Assembly: GCF_002994745.2 (NCBI RefSeq)
Contig: NC_037092.1
Span: 9,104,501 to 9,168,500 of the forward strand
From: Rosa chinensis
Taxonomy: Eukaryota > Streptophyta > Magnoliopsida > Rosales > Rosaceae
Length of the DNA: 64,000 bases
Direction of reading: 5' to 3'
In this document: positions 47,430-59,769 of the stretch, in pieces
How positions within the stretch are numbered: the first letter of the stretch is position 1
Layout: each line of letters starts with the position of its first letter
Notes under the pieces: generated by a model
The model's input: only the letters and a program-made list of their open reading frames with translations
Told to the model about the DNA's origin: nothing
Databases searched by the model: none
Position numbers and translations under genes: made by a program

Positions 47430-50400
47430 TTTCTATTTCTAGGCCTATTTGGGATCAATCACGGATCGCGATTTGAGTCACTGACTAGTACAAAAAGGGC
47501 CTCAGAGTTACAGATGAAGAATGTGTGCCTTTAATTAGGGGTCGGCAGTCGGTACTAGATGTTTGGTCAATAGAGTCGGCTCAATTTTGTCATATTTGGA
47601 TATTATTTTGTCAAAATACATTAATTTATTCGCTGTTATAAATTATTAAATTACGTAATGAAGTTCCACCTATACATTATGCGACTCGTAATTATCGACG
47701 ACCCCAGGTCCCCGCCTTCCACAGATGCACATGTCCCCACGGGTAACGCACTTGACACCTATAAACAAAACAACTAACGTGGCCGGCAACTTTATCATGA
47801 AAGTCGCATCGATACAGACAGCTTTAGCATTATTGCGCCAGAAAACACAGCTCGATCCATGGCTGGAGAAGGAGGAGGAGGAGGTTAATTATCTATGTAT
47901 CTTTTATCCAAATCTTCAGTTCCGTATCCCAAATCTACCGAAGCTCGCCATGGCTGCATTGGATATACGGCAGCGTTATATCTTTCATCTTTGTCTGCAG
48001 CTTCTGGTAGCTGAACTCCGACCGAATATGTTTTACGGTTACCTTTCCCGAGAGGCGATCATGTCACGGATCCTGATCATCCTGATAGGCGGGGATGAGA
48101 TGGGCAGTTTTGATGGCTGATACCAAACCAGGTTAGTAGGTTACTTTTCTCTTTCTTCCTTTACCAAGCTTTGGATGCATGGTCTCCGTCTCCGTCTCCG
48201 TCTCTCTTAATTCACTTTTGTTTTCGTGGAATTGTCAAGTGCCATATATGATTTGGTATTTATTTTGTTTAAAAGCTGCCGCTTGCTGAAAAACAAGCTG
48301 TGCGTGGCTCTTTCTTTGATTATTCTGCTCGGGGATTCTATGTGTATAGTTGTGAACCTCTCTCTTTGGGTTCCTTAACTTCCGATTTCGCCCTACTTCC
48401 TAGACGCATATCCAGCTTTAACCCATCTCATCCACCCCAGCAGACCAGCAACACCACCAGCAGCCTAGGACAATTTCTTTTACTCCGACCTAGACTTTGG
48501 AAACCAGACAGATCGCATGCTTCGTTTTTTCTGAAAGGTAAACGGCGACATATATATCTGAGTGAGGTTTCCCGGTCTTGTAGGTCGACGATGTGGCCTG
48601 GGCTGGGAGAGAGGGAGAGGGCGGCTGAAAATGTTCGTGTTTTTCAGTTTTATCGGGGTTAGACCAGTAAAAATGTAAAATGGTGGTCGGTATAAATTTT
48701 AAATTTAGATTTAGAGGTCTAAATAGAAATTTATACCAGCTATTTGTAAATAATATACTATGTTTTATCGAATCGTAAACTGATATGCGGATAAAAGATG
48801 AGAGGAAAATATAACTTTTGCTTTAGCTATGCAGGATTCTCTAGCTAAATATAGCTAGTCATTTTAGCTCAAATTAAATTTAACTTCGTTATATAACTAG
48901 TGTGTTGGAGTTGAATTTCACTTAAAAAAATAGTTATATATAGCTAAAAATAGAATTTAGCTGCTCTGCTCGAACAAAAATGCTTGTAATCCATAGTAGG
49001 CTTAACCTTTTTGGCAAATAATTACTAAACATTTTTTAAATTTTGGAAACTCGACTTCAAACAAAATATGAAGCCCAACACAAAACAGAGGAGAAGCCCA
49101 AGAGTTACCCAACCTCCCATTTTCTGCCGTAGTCGCCACCTTGAGGCAGCTGGTCTCTAGCACCAGCTCCAGCACTTCGGCATATCAACCAAACGATCTA
49201 ACTCATCTAAGCGGTAAAGCCATCAACATCCACATATGGAGGGAACCCAACACCTTGCTTGTCATCAACACTCTCAACATGCAAACCATGAAAGCCACCA
49301 CACCCATGATTCACAACAATTACCATTGGCCGATACGTGCTGCAGCAATCCCCTAATCTTCAATCAACAATACCACCATAGCTCCACAAGTCTTCCCATG
49401 AGATACTAAGAGATTAGGCGGACAAAAGGACAAGTAGGCAGCCAAAATAAACCACTTATGCAACTCTCAAAGGGACCATGCTATTATATATTTTATTTTT
49501 TATTTTACATTTTGGTTTAGGGTTTTGTATTTAAAATAAAGTATAGGTTCGTTTTAAATTTTTGTATGCGATTGTTGATTTGAAAGTTCTTATCGAGTCT
49601 CATTCTAAAGTGCTTACAATAGAGAGCCCTCGATAAGTATCGCCTATTGATTTAGTCTAGAAAGGTTTTATTTTGTGGGTAATAATGTATGTTCACTGTG
49701 AGTGACTGAGTGGGGATTTTACAGGGGAGTTCTGTCGATTTTCGAGCAATGTTGGGTTACAGTATTTGTTTTTATTTTTTAATTGTGCATAATATTTTTC
49801 AATTCACAAGTACGTAAATTCTAACAGATCTTTAGTATTTTTGGAAATATGTATTTACGAATATAATATGCATATTATTTGGGAAGTTACAAACAGGGTT
49901 GGGTCACATCTAGGTTCTTAGTTCAGTGGGGATTGCTACATTTAGCAACTTTCTCATCCTCCATGGCTCAGATCAGGGAGATGATCGGCAATGACATCTA
50001 ATGGTGTTGTGGCTGACTCTACTATAGTGGATTCTTGGACGACACTTATTTGGTTTGTCGTCATGAGGAAAAGCAACATTATTTATGTTGTCTGTGGATT
50101 TAGGTGATGTTTAATTTTGAGAGCCTGATGATGGTGACTTTCTGGTGAGGTTCCCATCATCGCTGGTGCATGATGGTATATGTCGCAATGTTTATTGGCA
50201 ATTTGATAAGGTCATCATCCTTGGCTTGTGAGACGCCAATGACAAGTGTGATCAACGGTGGTCCCCTCGACGGCTTGAAATCTCTCCCCTGCTTTCCAAT
50301 AGAAAATGTCAATTGGGTTATTACCTGTTAGAGCTACCTTAGATACGGTTTTGAGTATTGATCGTCTCAATGTCTTATCTATGTCTCTTTGTTTCTTTCT

Positions 50401-51450
50401 TTTTTTTCTTGGATTCAATTATTGGTGACAGATTTGGTGTGCAATTCTAGTGGGTTTCAATTCACATTCTCGTTTAGTTGGAAGTCCTTTGTGAAAACTT
50501 TGTTTTTCACACAATGTGCATTAAAGTATCATGATAAACCCATTGTTTTTACCTACTCATTGAAGCTGGTTTGCTCAAGTTTTTTTGGGTCACTAGAGTG
50601 GGGCGGTCGGATGTAGTGTTTTCCTAGTCGGTGGATGTGTTAGTGACTGTCGTTTTGTCAATTGAGGACTGTTATGGACAAACTAGGACTTGACTTAACC
50701 TACCCAACCCAATTAAGATGTGTTGGTTATTATTTCCTTGCACTAGGCTCCATAACTAACAATGGATTTTGTGTTTCGCTTATAGGCATACATGAACTTG
50801 GGAGATGTAAGTGGACGTTCTAGGTTAAGTTATTATCTCGGATAAATCCATCTTGTGTCCTCATTGAGGACTCGGTTATTGTGGGCTGAAAACGGACTAG
50901 GCTTGACCTGACTTAGCTACCAAGGCCTACGATGATGTTTCCACTCAGTGGTGGAAGATCTTTCCCTACGACCAACAACAAATTTTGGTCTTTATTGACT
51001 TCTTTTGGGCCCACCTCCGACCCCTAAACTTGGTAAATGTGGATATATCCGAGCACTAAAAATAATTCAACATTGTCGCAGATAACTCAGCAGCACATGA
51101 TGAGAAGAAGAATAAACCACTAGCTCCTCCGATGGATAGTTATGTGATTTCCGAGTAAACATCATGGAAGCCATTAGACTATTGGTTCAAAACTATTTAT
51201 ATTTTCCTTTCTCTAGAGTTCACAATTTCCCACTGTTTTTTTATTTATTTATTTGAATGAAGGCATAACTAATATATTGATCAAAAGCCAGAAAAATAAT
51301 TACATATCCTTTCGCTGCCATCGAGACAAGACAAGAAGATGTATTAGTACCCACTGTGGTACATAGAAGCATGTCACTCATTTGACAAATCTAGTTGTTG
51401 GTCCAACTCATACTATAGATACTGTACCTCTTTCTTTGGGTTGTAGCTTG
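47430..51450. other. intergenic, 4 kb, unrecognised
   Basis: Frames at 47725-48120 (131 residues) and 48300-48662 (120 residues) are the longest but show no domain. CTCCGT repeats lie near 48185. The 49080-51100 part has a C/T-rich, broken-frame look typical of decayed retroelements. No terminal repeats or target duplications found. I cannot support a gene here. Confidence 0.35.
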
Positions 51451-51458
51451 CTAAAGCT

Positions 51459-52375
51459 TAGAGGTGGCAAACGGGCCGGCCCGGCCCGGTCCATTTTAAG
51501 CGGGCCTAGTTGTGCTTCGTGCCGTGCTTCGGCCGGCCCATTTATTATCGTGCCGGCCCATTTACTTAAACATTAAGCCCGACCCCGCCTATGGCCCAAG
51601 CCCATATCATGCCCGGCCGTACTCGTGCCGGGTCAATAACGGGCCATGCTCGTGCCTACCCATTATAAAGCACGATTTTAAAATCTTAATTTGAACAAAT
51701 AAAAATTTTATTTAACTATTTAGAACATTAAAATAAATTAAGTTCTACAATGTTTTTCTTAATCTTAGCTTTTTAAGATTAGATTTCTAATAATTTTTTA
51801 TATTCCACTATAAGAAAGAAAGAAAAAAAAAACTCAAAATATATTGTTTTTAGTATATTATTGTGAGATTAATCTTTATTAATATAATGAAGATTTAGTA
51901 TCTATTATTCTTTCCTTCATTCTATATTTGTATTATTATGAGATTAGTCTTTATTAATAAACATATATTTAATATTTAGAAAAAATACTTATGTCAAAAA
52001 AAGGATATAATGTTTTGTTTCATTATTTTGACAATATAAAAGAAAGCATTGGTGAAATTGTCATGAGATTTTAAATAAAAATGTCTCATATTCAAATCTC
52101 ATCATTGTAGTTTTTTAATATTTTTAAAAACAAAATAAAATTTTGTGTTTGTAACGGGCCGGCCCACAATATGTCGTGCTCGGGCCGTGTCGGGCCCATT
52201 ACGGGCTTGGGCCGGGCCTGGCCAATGGGCCAATATTCTTAGGCCTAGCCTGACCCGTTATTCTAACGTGCTTGGGTCATGCCGGGCCACTAACGGGCTT
52301 GGGCCGTGCCGGGCTGCTTTTAAGCGTGCCGGGCCCGTGCCGTGCTCGTGCTTAGTGGCCCGTTTGCCACCTCTA
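51459..52375. mobile_element. hAT-type MITE
   Basis: 917 bp with inverted ends TAGAGGTGGCAAACGGGCC and GGCCCGTTTGCCACCTCTA. The 8-bp flanks CTAAAGCT (51451-51458) and CTAAAGAT (52376-52383) form a target duplication with one mismatch. Both factors are typical of hAT MITEs. About 200 bp of GGCCCG-rich subterminal repeats at each end surround an AT-rich core. Frames inside the GC-rich arms are not genes. Confidence 0.92.
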
Positions 52376-52383
52376 CTAAAGAT

Positions 52384-54025
52384 TCTCGACTTCTTGCCTA
52401 AGTCTATGCTAACTCTCTGTTTAGCTTTTAAAGGGGTTTTAGTTAGTTTCCTTCTAATTGGCTTTAGCAGATGAGCGAGATGAGCTCCTAGGGAAGAGAG
52501 TCACTTACTCAGCAGTACAGAATGAGAAATCCTTATTCGGTACCATTCCAGAAGATTCGCTAGAAGCACAAAAAGTGCCTAGCTCCCTAAAATACTTGGG
52601 AAATTTGTTGAAAGTAAATAAAGCTACTAACATAACAACTAGCCCAATTAACTCGGGCCTAAGAGAGCAGCCCAAGGCCGGTTGGGCCCAAACCCTAGCA
52701 AACCAGCCCAAACTTGGTTCAGTCGCCCAGCGCCGCCATTCAATCCCGCATTGCCACAACCTTGACTTTGCTGATCCCAGATGCCGCCAACGAAGCAACC
52801 TCAACCATGAGGCCAGCACCGTCGCCACAGACCCCAGAATTAGAGCAGTTCGACCACGAACACGGAGAAGTCACACCAGAACCGTCGCTGAGGTACAATT
52901 TGCCAAACTTCGATCAACCAACATCTAAAAACGCTGCCCCCGAGCCCAACCTAACTCAACCGGCAGAGCTCGAAGGCCCGCTTGACATTGTGTGCAGTTG
53001 GATGAGCGCAAATTTGCAGATGAAGCCCGGTTTTTAAGGTGCCTGCTCGATAGAGGGATAAGCCTTTAGAGTTTTTAAATTCGCAATTTCCCTCAATAAC
53101 CTTAATAAATTGTAGGTTTTCACTCAAAAAAATAATAGATTTTTTTTTGGTCTGTACTCAAAACAGTTGGTAATTAATGAACTGGGAAAATATAAAAGAA
53201 AAATTAAAATTAAATTATGAGGGAAAAATATAAACGAACAAAAAGAAAAATTTAAAAAGACAAAAAAAGAAAATATAAAAAGAGGGACGGGAGAGGATTT
53301 AGGGTAGCCAAGACCGCTGTCTTCACCCTGAAGAAGAGGGTAAGCCGCTCTCATCAGCCATGAATGAGTTACAGGTATGTGAGAGTAGTAAATTTGTATT
53401 CTGTGTGTTCTTTGGGGTCATAAATTCATCAATGGTTGTTTTATGAATTGTCTGTTTGTATGTTAGTTTACATCCTCAGGACTTTCACTTTTCCTATTCG
53501 ATTGAAAACAGAAGAATAGGGGAAATAGAGAGGAAAGGATTGATAAAAGGTCTATTCTGTTTTGTGGCCATTGTCAGATCTGGTTTTGGGTTGAAAGGTT
53601 TGGTTATGACGGAGTTTACAAATCAATGTCCTGATTTATACTTCATTTTTGGGCTCTCTCTCATGAATTACTGCATTAAGCTTTCATTGTTCATGAAAAT
53701 TTGAACCCAGAATAATAAGTTCAACCATCTTGGATGTTTAATAGTTAGCCTTGATGAGTCCCAGCAAACTCAAACCAATATCTGTATTTCTTAATTGGTG
53801 TTTGCAAAAGGGGAGTGTAGATTATGACTTTATGTGTTTATACTTCCTCTTTTGCCCTTATACTGCATCCAAAAATCAAAATGAAACACCAAATTGCTCT
53901 CTCACCCATATGATATAGAGATTTGGTGTTTATACGAGTTTATGTGATTCCTGCTAGTTTGAACTGGGTTTCTGCTAATTTAGAGTATACTGTGACAAAG
54001 AATGTCCTAGCTGAGGAGAGCCTTG
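52384..54025. other. intergenic with short degenerate coding-like stretch
   Basis: Overlapping frames at 52458-52928 and 52714-53037 are Pro/Arg-rich and have no recognised domain; they may be retroelement ORF1 debris. At 53363 the short exon-like MNELQ-GT could be the first exon of the proteasome-like gene downstream, but it cannot be joined in frame by eye. Confidence 0.3.
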
Positions 54026-54206
54026 TAAAGTTGCTAAGACTGTTGGAATTGCAATTCCTGGTTTGGACGGTAAGGATCCGATTGAGTTGTCGTCTGGTGA
54101 AATCTATGAGTTTGGGTTTCAAGCTTTAGATGAGGATAAGCCTAGGTGTTTAGGTGGGGATTTTCTGGGGAGTCATGGAAAAGTTGAAAAAGTGAAAGTG
54201 AAGTGC
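54026..54206 (+). other. coding-like stretch of unknown family
   Basis: A frame reads KVAKTVGIAIPGLDGKDPIE, then LSSGEIYEFGFQALDEDKPR and CLGGDFLGSHGKVEK, ending near the duplicated block. It looks like real exon sequence because it has few rare codons and is globular in character. I do not recognise it. It may be an upstream exon of the next gene or debris of another gene. Confidence 0.35.
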
Positions 54207-54486
54207 GTGGTTATAACCTAGAGCTGATGGGGAAAATCACTTCTCTTTAAGATTTTAAGCACTTCTAGCTCAATCTTCTATTTTCATTGTTTAAAAAATA
54301 GGTTTCATATAATGTTGCAGGCCATAACTTACTTGTATTTTCTTTTGTGGTTATAATCTAGAGCTGATGGGGAAAATCACTTCTCTTTAAGATTTTAAGC
54401 ACTTACAGCTCAATCTTCTATTTTCATTGTTTAAAAAATAGGTTTCATATAATGTTGCAGGCCATAACTTATTTGTATTTTCTTTT
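54207..54486 (+). repeat. 140-bp tandem duplication
   Basis: GTGGTTATAACCTAGAGCTG at 54207 recurs at 54347 with one change. The two units are almost the same throughout, including TTCATATAATGTTGCAG, a good splice acceptor, at the end of each. The second copy abuts the first recognisable exon of the proteasome-like gene. Confidence 0.95.
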
Positions 54487-56630
54487 GTGAATGTTAAGGA
54501 GAAACAGGAAAAGGGTACGACGAACGTGGTCCTTCCTCTAGATGAAGGAATTCTCATTGGGACTTGTTCAAGATTAACCAGTGAGAAGGGTTATATAGGT
54601 ATGATATTCTATTGTCTTCGGGTATATATATAGTGTTCAGTTTTGACTTTAACATTTTATTATGTATTAACTTTTCAGCTTCTATTAGGTATATACTGTG
54701 TGTATTTTCTACTAACAATTTATTATGTATTAACTTTTCAGTTACAGATACGTCAACAAAGTTCAAGATTTTGACATCTACTGTAGGAGTAGTAGTGTCG
54801 GGTTTTATGGGTAGAGCTGACAATGTTTGGGAGCATTTAATAAATTGGGTAAAAAAAATATAACTCGACTTTGTAGAAATATGAATATAAGCACTCTGAT
54901 AAGAATTTATTGACTTATTAGGTCAAAGGTGAGGTGGAACCTACCGTATATAGGGTAGCAAGTGCTGCTCATCAGTATATGGATATTCACAGGTCAAAGG
55001 GCCGGTATAATGCTACATTTATATTTATTGGACATGATTATGCAGACAATCATCTGGTAAGGAATACGTTATATTTATCTTTTACATTTCGTGAATTGTA
55101 ATTCTGCCCTTTTAAATGCTTGTGAAAGTTGGTGTATTTTGGCTCTTTAATATGCATAGATAGCTATGGGTTAAGATGGAATCAGATTAGGTGGAAGAAT
55201 AGGAAAGTAACTCTTCTTGGTCTAGACCAGAAAAGTAAGTCTTGTTATGTTGTCACAAACTTTGACAATTGTTGCGAGTGACCTGTTTTCTTAATGTTGC
55301 TGTTTTTCACCTCATCATTCTAATTTGTTTACGTAGTCATAAAGTAGTTGGAGATCATAGGATTATAATAATAAATATTGTTGGTATTAATAGGAAGTAT
55401 ATTGGCATTGGTTATTTCAAACTCAATTAGTCATTATTTCTCACAAAATTGCTTCATTTCTAATTTGTGTACTGATTAAGGATGAAAGTAATTAACTAAG
55501 TAGTGGATTCAATATTATGGTGTTAGGATTCAAAGGTAAAACAGAAGGGCTATATATGTTCATATATGCTTCTTTACTTGTTGTCCATATATCAAATACC
55601 ATCGGAGGCCTTCACTGATTAACATGCTGTCGTGTTTCCTTAGGTGCCTTACATATTTAGGGTTGAAGATCTGGCTGCTCCACCTGATGAAGTTAGCAAA
55701 GGTGTTAGTTTTGTTATGGATTGTGAAAAAATAATTGTAGCTGGGTCGGGCGGTGGATGGGCATTGACCAAATTAAATAGGTATTTCTTAGAAAAATTTA
55801 ATAAAATGCACGAATTATTGAATTAGTAAAAGTGTGTTAATTTGCTTTGGTTACTTTTCATTCAAATAAAATTTAATAGAAAATTTTAAAATTGTATCAG
55901 TTGTTGGAGGGAGAACATGAATGTTGAGGTTGCATATCATGTTATCAAGTCATCTTTGTTAGAGTCTGCGCTTAAAGAGAAGGACACGGGGGGTATTTTC
56001 AGATGTATTATCTTCACTCAATCATTCTTGTACCTAGTTGTTAATTGATATAGGCATGAAAATAACAAATTTTTTCTTCCTCATAACAGTTTTTTTTATG
56101 AGCCCACGATTGCGTACTCTACGTGCTTCCCATGTGTGTGACTCATATATGGAAAAATTTGAAGAATACCATGAGTCTAATCAGAGGGCTATTTTCATAT
56201 TGTGTTGTGATATTGGAAATGCTACTCATTTCTCCTACACATTCAGGTATGTTTATAAGCTTATAATGCTAATTCCAACAAACAATACAAAAGAAAAATC
56301 ATGTATCCACTTTTTGTATTTTGATTTCACAATTCTTTACAATCATTTTTTCTATACTTTTGCAGGCATTATGGTAAAGTTGAGCATAACCAATGCCTTT
56401 TTGAGGTTGACAGAGTTAGTTTTCACAGAATAGAGTTTCAAAATGCACAATCTGTTGATTCGGCAATCAAAGATTCTAAAACTGGACAGTCGATAGAAGA
56501 GCCATTCTGCCACTTTCGGACTATTCAACTTATAGCATCAGATGGCTTTGTTGGTGAGGTTTTTATCAGTATGGCTTCACAATTGATATTAGGAAAAGTT
56601 ATGGAACATTGGAAGTATGTTGAGGCTTGA
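54461..56630 (+). CDS. divergent proteasome beta-type Ntn-hydrolase-like protein
   Basis: Seven exons keep one frame: about 54461-54598, 54742-54848, 54922-55056, 55644-55780, 55901-56004, 56090-56246, 56366-56630 (stop 56628-56630), about 347 codons; the true start exon is unresolved. EKGTTNVVLPLDEGILIGTC resembles the processed N-terminus of beta subunits (G-T-T; Thr1 would follow Gly). Next are TKFKILTSTVGVVVSGFMGR (Lys33 region and G-x-A-D-like turn), KGRYNATFIFIGHD, and GSGGGWALTKLNSCWRENMN then VEVAY and KDTGG. These match the GSG...A, M-x-V-E-x-A and D-x-G-G signature of the beta fold. The catalytic Asp17 position (A-D-S-R in active subunits) reads T-C-S-R here. A further ~140 residues after the fold (from SPRLRTLRASHVCDSYMEKF) match nothing I know. 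Possibly a non-catalytic paralogue or a young pseudogene with open frames. Confidence 0.55.
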
Positions 56631-56909
56631 AGTGAACGTTGGTATGAAACCCAAACTTTCAAATATGTAGTTACTAACTGATATGTCTTGTCTTCACTAG
56701 GCCGGTACAATTCAAGCATTTTCAATTTAATATTTATTGTCTGTTCAAAGATCTGCTTTATTGTTGAATCTATATTTTAATGAATTAGAGAGGTAGATAT
56801 AAATATATGTTGTTGATTACAAATGTCTGTATTTTCTCCGAATGTGTAGTGTGCTTGTGGCAAAACTATAGAATCCGTCATTGTATAATGTGCTCGTTGG
56901 GTTTATTTG

Positions 56910-57130
56910 CTTGTTGGGATCTATTGAGAGTGAGGGATACCAACAAAAGTATACAGTTTTTGGAAGCCAATTGAAGCAAAATCAGTCGGGTTTGTTGTCT
57001 CTAATTCTAGTAAAACCCGTTTCTAATTCTAGTAAGGAGTTGGGGTTTTTTTTTTGCTTCTTGTTGGGATCTATTGAGAGTGAGGGATACCAACAAAGTT
57101 TTTGGAAGCCAACTGAAGCAAAAGCAGGGA
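56910..57130. repeat. short direct repeat, 150 bp apart
   Basis: CTTGTTGGGATCTATTGAGA followed by GTGAGGGATACCAACAAA occurs at 56910 and 57060, and both are followed by TTTTTGGAAGCCAA(T/C)TGAAGC. Flanking frames are not convincing genes. Confidence 0.85.
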
Positions 57131-57850
57131 TCATAGCGGAGCTGGTAATCATTTGGAGCCTCCACCAGAAAGCTGCTACAAAAAGTAATCACTAATGCGA
57201 ACTCTGCAGTTGATAATAGAAATGGTTGAAGATGGATGGGATTGGAATTAGCAGTTGGAAGGGGCTTTCCTCTTGTAAAACAAATGAGTTATACAATGTT
57301 ATTTATTAAGAGTCTTAATAAATAACTTTGTATAAAACTAGGACACTTTCACCTAAGCCCAACCTGTGACCAAGCCAATGACCTACCTGCCCGGGGCCCA
57401 AGATAATTCAACCCAAGTCCTTCCTTAGGATTTTTAAATTCCAACATATAACTCGAGTTTGATTTAGAATCGGTTCGTCTAGAATGTTTTTTTAATTTCT
57501 TGCTTAACACTTATTTCTCCAAAGCTCATTATTTTTCAGCTCTCTCAATGAATTCAGACAAAAAGAAAAAGAAAAAGAGAGAGAACCTTGCAATGAATTG
57601 TTAATGCAAAGTATTTGGAGAGAAAAAAAAGTGATCATGTGAGATCTCATTTTAAACATTCGGCTTCATACTTCCAGAATCTCATGGCCGGCCTTGTAGC
57701 TAGGGAACCCAATAGATGACACCCATTCTGACAATACTAAAGCACTCGACATTTTTCTTGATCCGGAAAATGCTCATTGATTATATCGTCACTGAAATCT
57801 TAGCTTAGGACATGGCTATGAATTTCTTCTATATATATATATATATAACG
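57131..57850. other. intergenic
   Basis: No gene. A short (TA)n run lies at 57831-57847, next to the fold-back MITE. Confidence 0.5.
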
Positions 57851-58262
57851 TTTCTTGGGTGTGGACATCCGTACCTAAGGATTAGGTACAGATTTCCCAT
57901 TTTTTCCCACTTTCCGATCATAATTTCACATCTTAACCGTTCAGTTTTTAGGTCCTAATGTATAGATCATCCCTATAAAATTTCAGCCAAATTGGTGATC
58001 GTTAAGGTATTCAAAACTGCAATTTACAACAATGAATACGAACGGTTCCGAATCTGTCGAACATGAACCATTCGTATTCATTGTTGTAAATTGCAGTTTT
58101 GAATGCCTTAACGATCACCAATTTAGCTGAAATTTTGTAGGTATGATCTATACATTAGGACCTAAAAACTGAACGGTTAAGATGTGAAACTATGATCGGA
58201 AAGTGGGGAAAAATGAGAAATCCGTACCTAATCCTTAGGTACGGACGTCCGCAGCCAAGAAC
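57851..58262. mobile_element. 412-bp fold-back MITE
   Basis: Nearly complete inverted repeat. TCCGTACCTAAGGATTAGGT at the left is mirrored by ACCTAATCCTTAGGTACGGA at the right; AAAACTGCAATTTACAACAA (58013) is mirrored by TTGTTGTAAATTGCAGTTTT (58080). The arms are about 200 bp with a loop of under 20 bp near 58060. It is flanked by (TA)n on the left and (TG)n at 58266-58289 on the right, so the target duplication cannot be read. Related, decayed sequence occurs at 58840-59170. Confidence 0.9.
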
Positions 58263-59311
58263 CCCTGTGTGTGTGTGTGTGTGTGTGTAATTTTCATCCT
58301 ATTCATTTTTTATGTCAGTAAAGTTTAAATATGTGACTAGCTAATCAATAGGTCATAGACTCACAGATCACCAAGAAAACATGACTATGGCTTTGTTTTA
58401 GAGAATAATTCCCTGGCACAAAAAATGTTAAATGACTTAAATCACTAAAATTTGATGGTTTAGTAAGTTGGAAAGCTCAAGTAATTACCAAAAGTCAAAT
58501 CCGTAGTTAAGAGTTTGCATGTTTCATAAATTTAGGAGAATGAAATCCACCACATACTCCTTTTTTTACAATCTACATCTCCCTCTTTTATTTTTAAATT
58601 GTGTTATTATTCTTCCTAAAATGCGCAATCCTCTTAATTTCTTTATTCCCAGATGAGTCATAAGGTATTGTGTCTTTGTGACAACCTCGAGATTTTTAAG
58701 TATTAGTAATTTTTTTTATGAAATTTGTATGTGTACACACACACACACACAAAAACATAGACACAATGTCCTCTTTTGGCCATTTTAGGGGACGCATCTC
58801 GAGTATTCAGTTTGTAGGTCTCTATAACTAGATTACTTATGCAAATTTTCAGCCAAAATGATAATCAATAAAGTATCGAAACATATCAAAGTAGTGGATG
58901 AACCATATCTGTTCAGCCTGAACTATTCATGTTCATAATGGCAAATAATGATTGTGAACATCTTAACGATTATCAATTTGGTTGAAATATACAGAATGAT
59001 CTACCGATGGCCATTCCACTGAGGGATCCCCTCTTTAGGTTATTTGAAGGGATCCCTACTAGACCCACTTTTTAATCACATAACGGCATCTCAACTCTTC
59101 AATTTTTAGATCTTCATGAGTGGATCACTTATGCAAATTTCAGCCAAATTGATAATTGTTAAGGTAGCAAATTAGATCAGAGAAGAATTGTAACGCCCCA
59201 AACTGCACATCTTCAGCTGAAAACGTTGTAGTGCTGCGAGTCTCTAAAACATACATTGAAGATTCGATCTACATTCTAGAGATTCGCAAGGCATTTGTTA
59301 AATAAATTTTT
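58263..59311. other. intergenic with old MITE relic
   Basis: (TG)n at 58266-58289 and (AC)n at 58737-58752. Sequence at 58848-58990 contains an imperfect inverted pair with the motif TTTCAGCCAAA.TGATAATC, and 59136-59165 repeats TTTCAGCCAAATTGATAATT, both like the arms of the 57851 MITE. No gene recognised. Confidence 0.5.
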
Positions 59312-59705
59312 AGACTAAATTCTGCTTACTACCCTGTACTTTCAAGGGTTCATCAGTTTAGTCCTGCACTTCTAATTTAATCAGAAAAGTCGTTGCACTC
59401 TCCAATTTCATCAAATCAATCCAATCCGTCACCACTCCGTCAATTTTCAGGGAAAATTTTCAAACTACCCATCTGCATTCACAACACTAACACGTTGGCG
59501 GGCTGCCTAGCGATGGGTAGTTTGAGAATTTTTCCTATGACAAGGTCCCACGTCAGCATTTTAACAGCGAAAATTGACGGAATAGTAATTGATTGGATCG
59601 ATTTGATGAAATTGGAGAGTGCAAAGACTTTTCTGATTAAATTAGAAGTACAGGGACTGAACTGATGAACCCTTGAAAGTACAGGTAGTAAGCAGAATTT
59701 AATCC
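59312..59705. mobile_element. MITE with 70-bp-plus inverted ends
   Basis: AAATTCTGCTTACTACC at the left is mirrored by GGTAGTAAGCAGAATTT at the right. CTTTCAAGGGTTCATCAGTT, TTTAATCAGAAAAGTC and TCCAATTTCATCAAATC blocks also mirror each other. The flanking T-runs hide the target duplication. The frame 59393-59665 lies wholly inside and is an artefact. Confidence 0.85.
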
Positions 59706-59769
59706 TTTTTTTTTCCGAAGAAAAATTGACAAATATTTTTTTTTCAAATTATATTTCAATTTAAAAAAA

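Noticed and set aside
47725..48120. 131-residue frame
   Set aside because: No recognisable domain, no promoter or neighbouring exons; could be real but cannot be supported from sequence alone.
51382..52474. Pro/Arg-rich frames
   Set aside because: Mostly inside the GGCCCG-rich arms of the hAT MITE.
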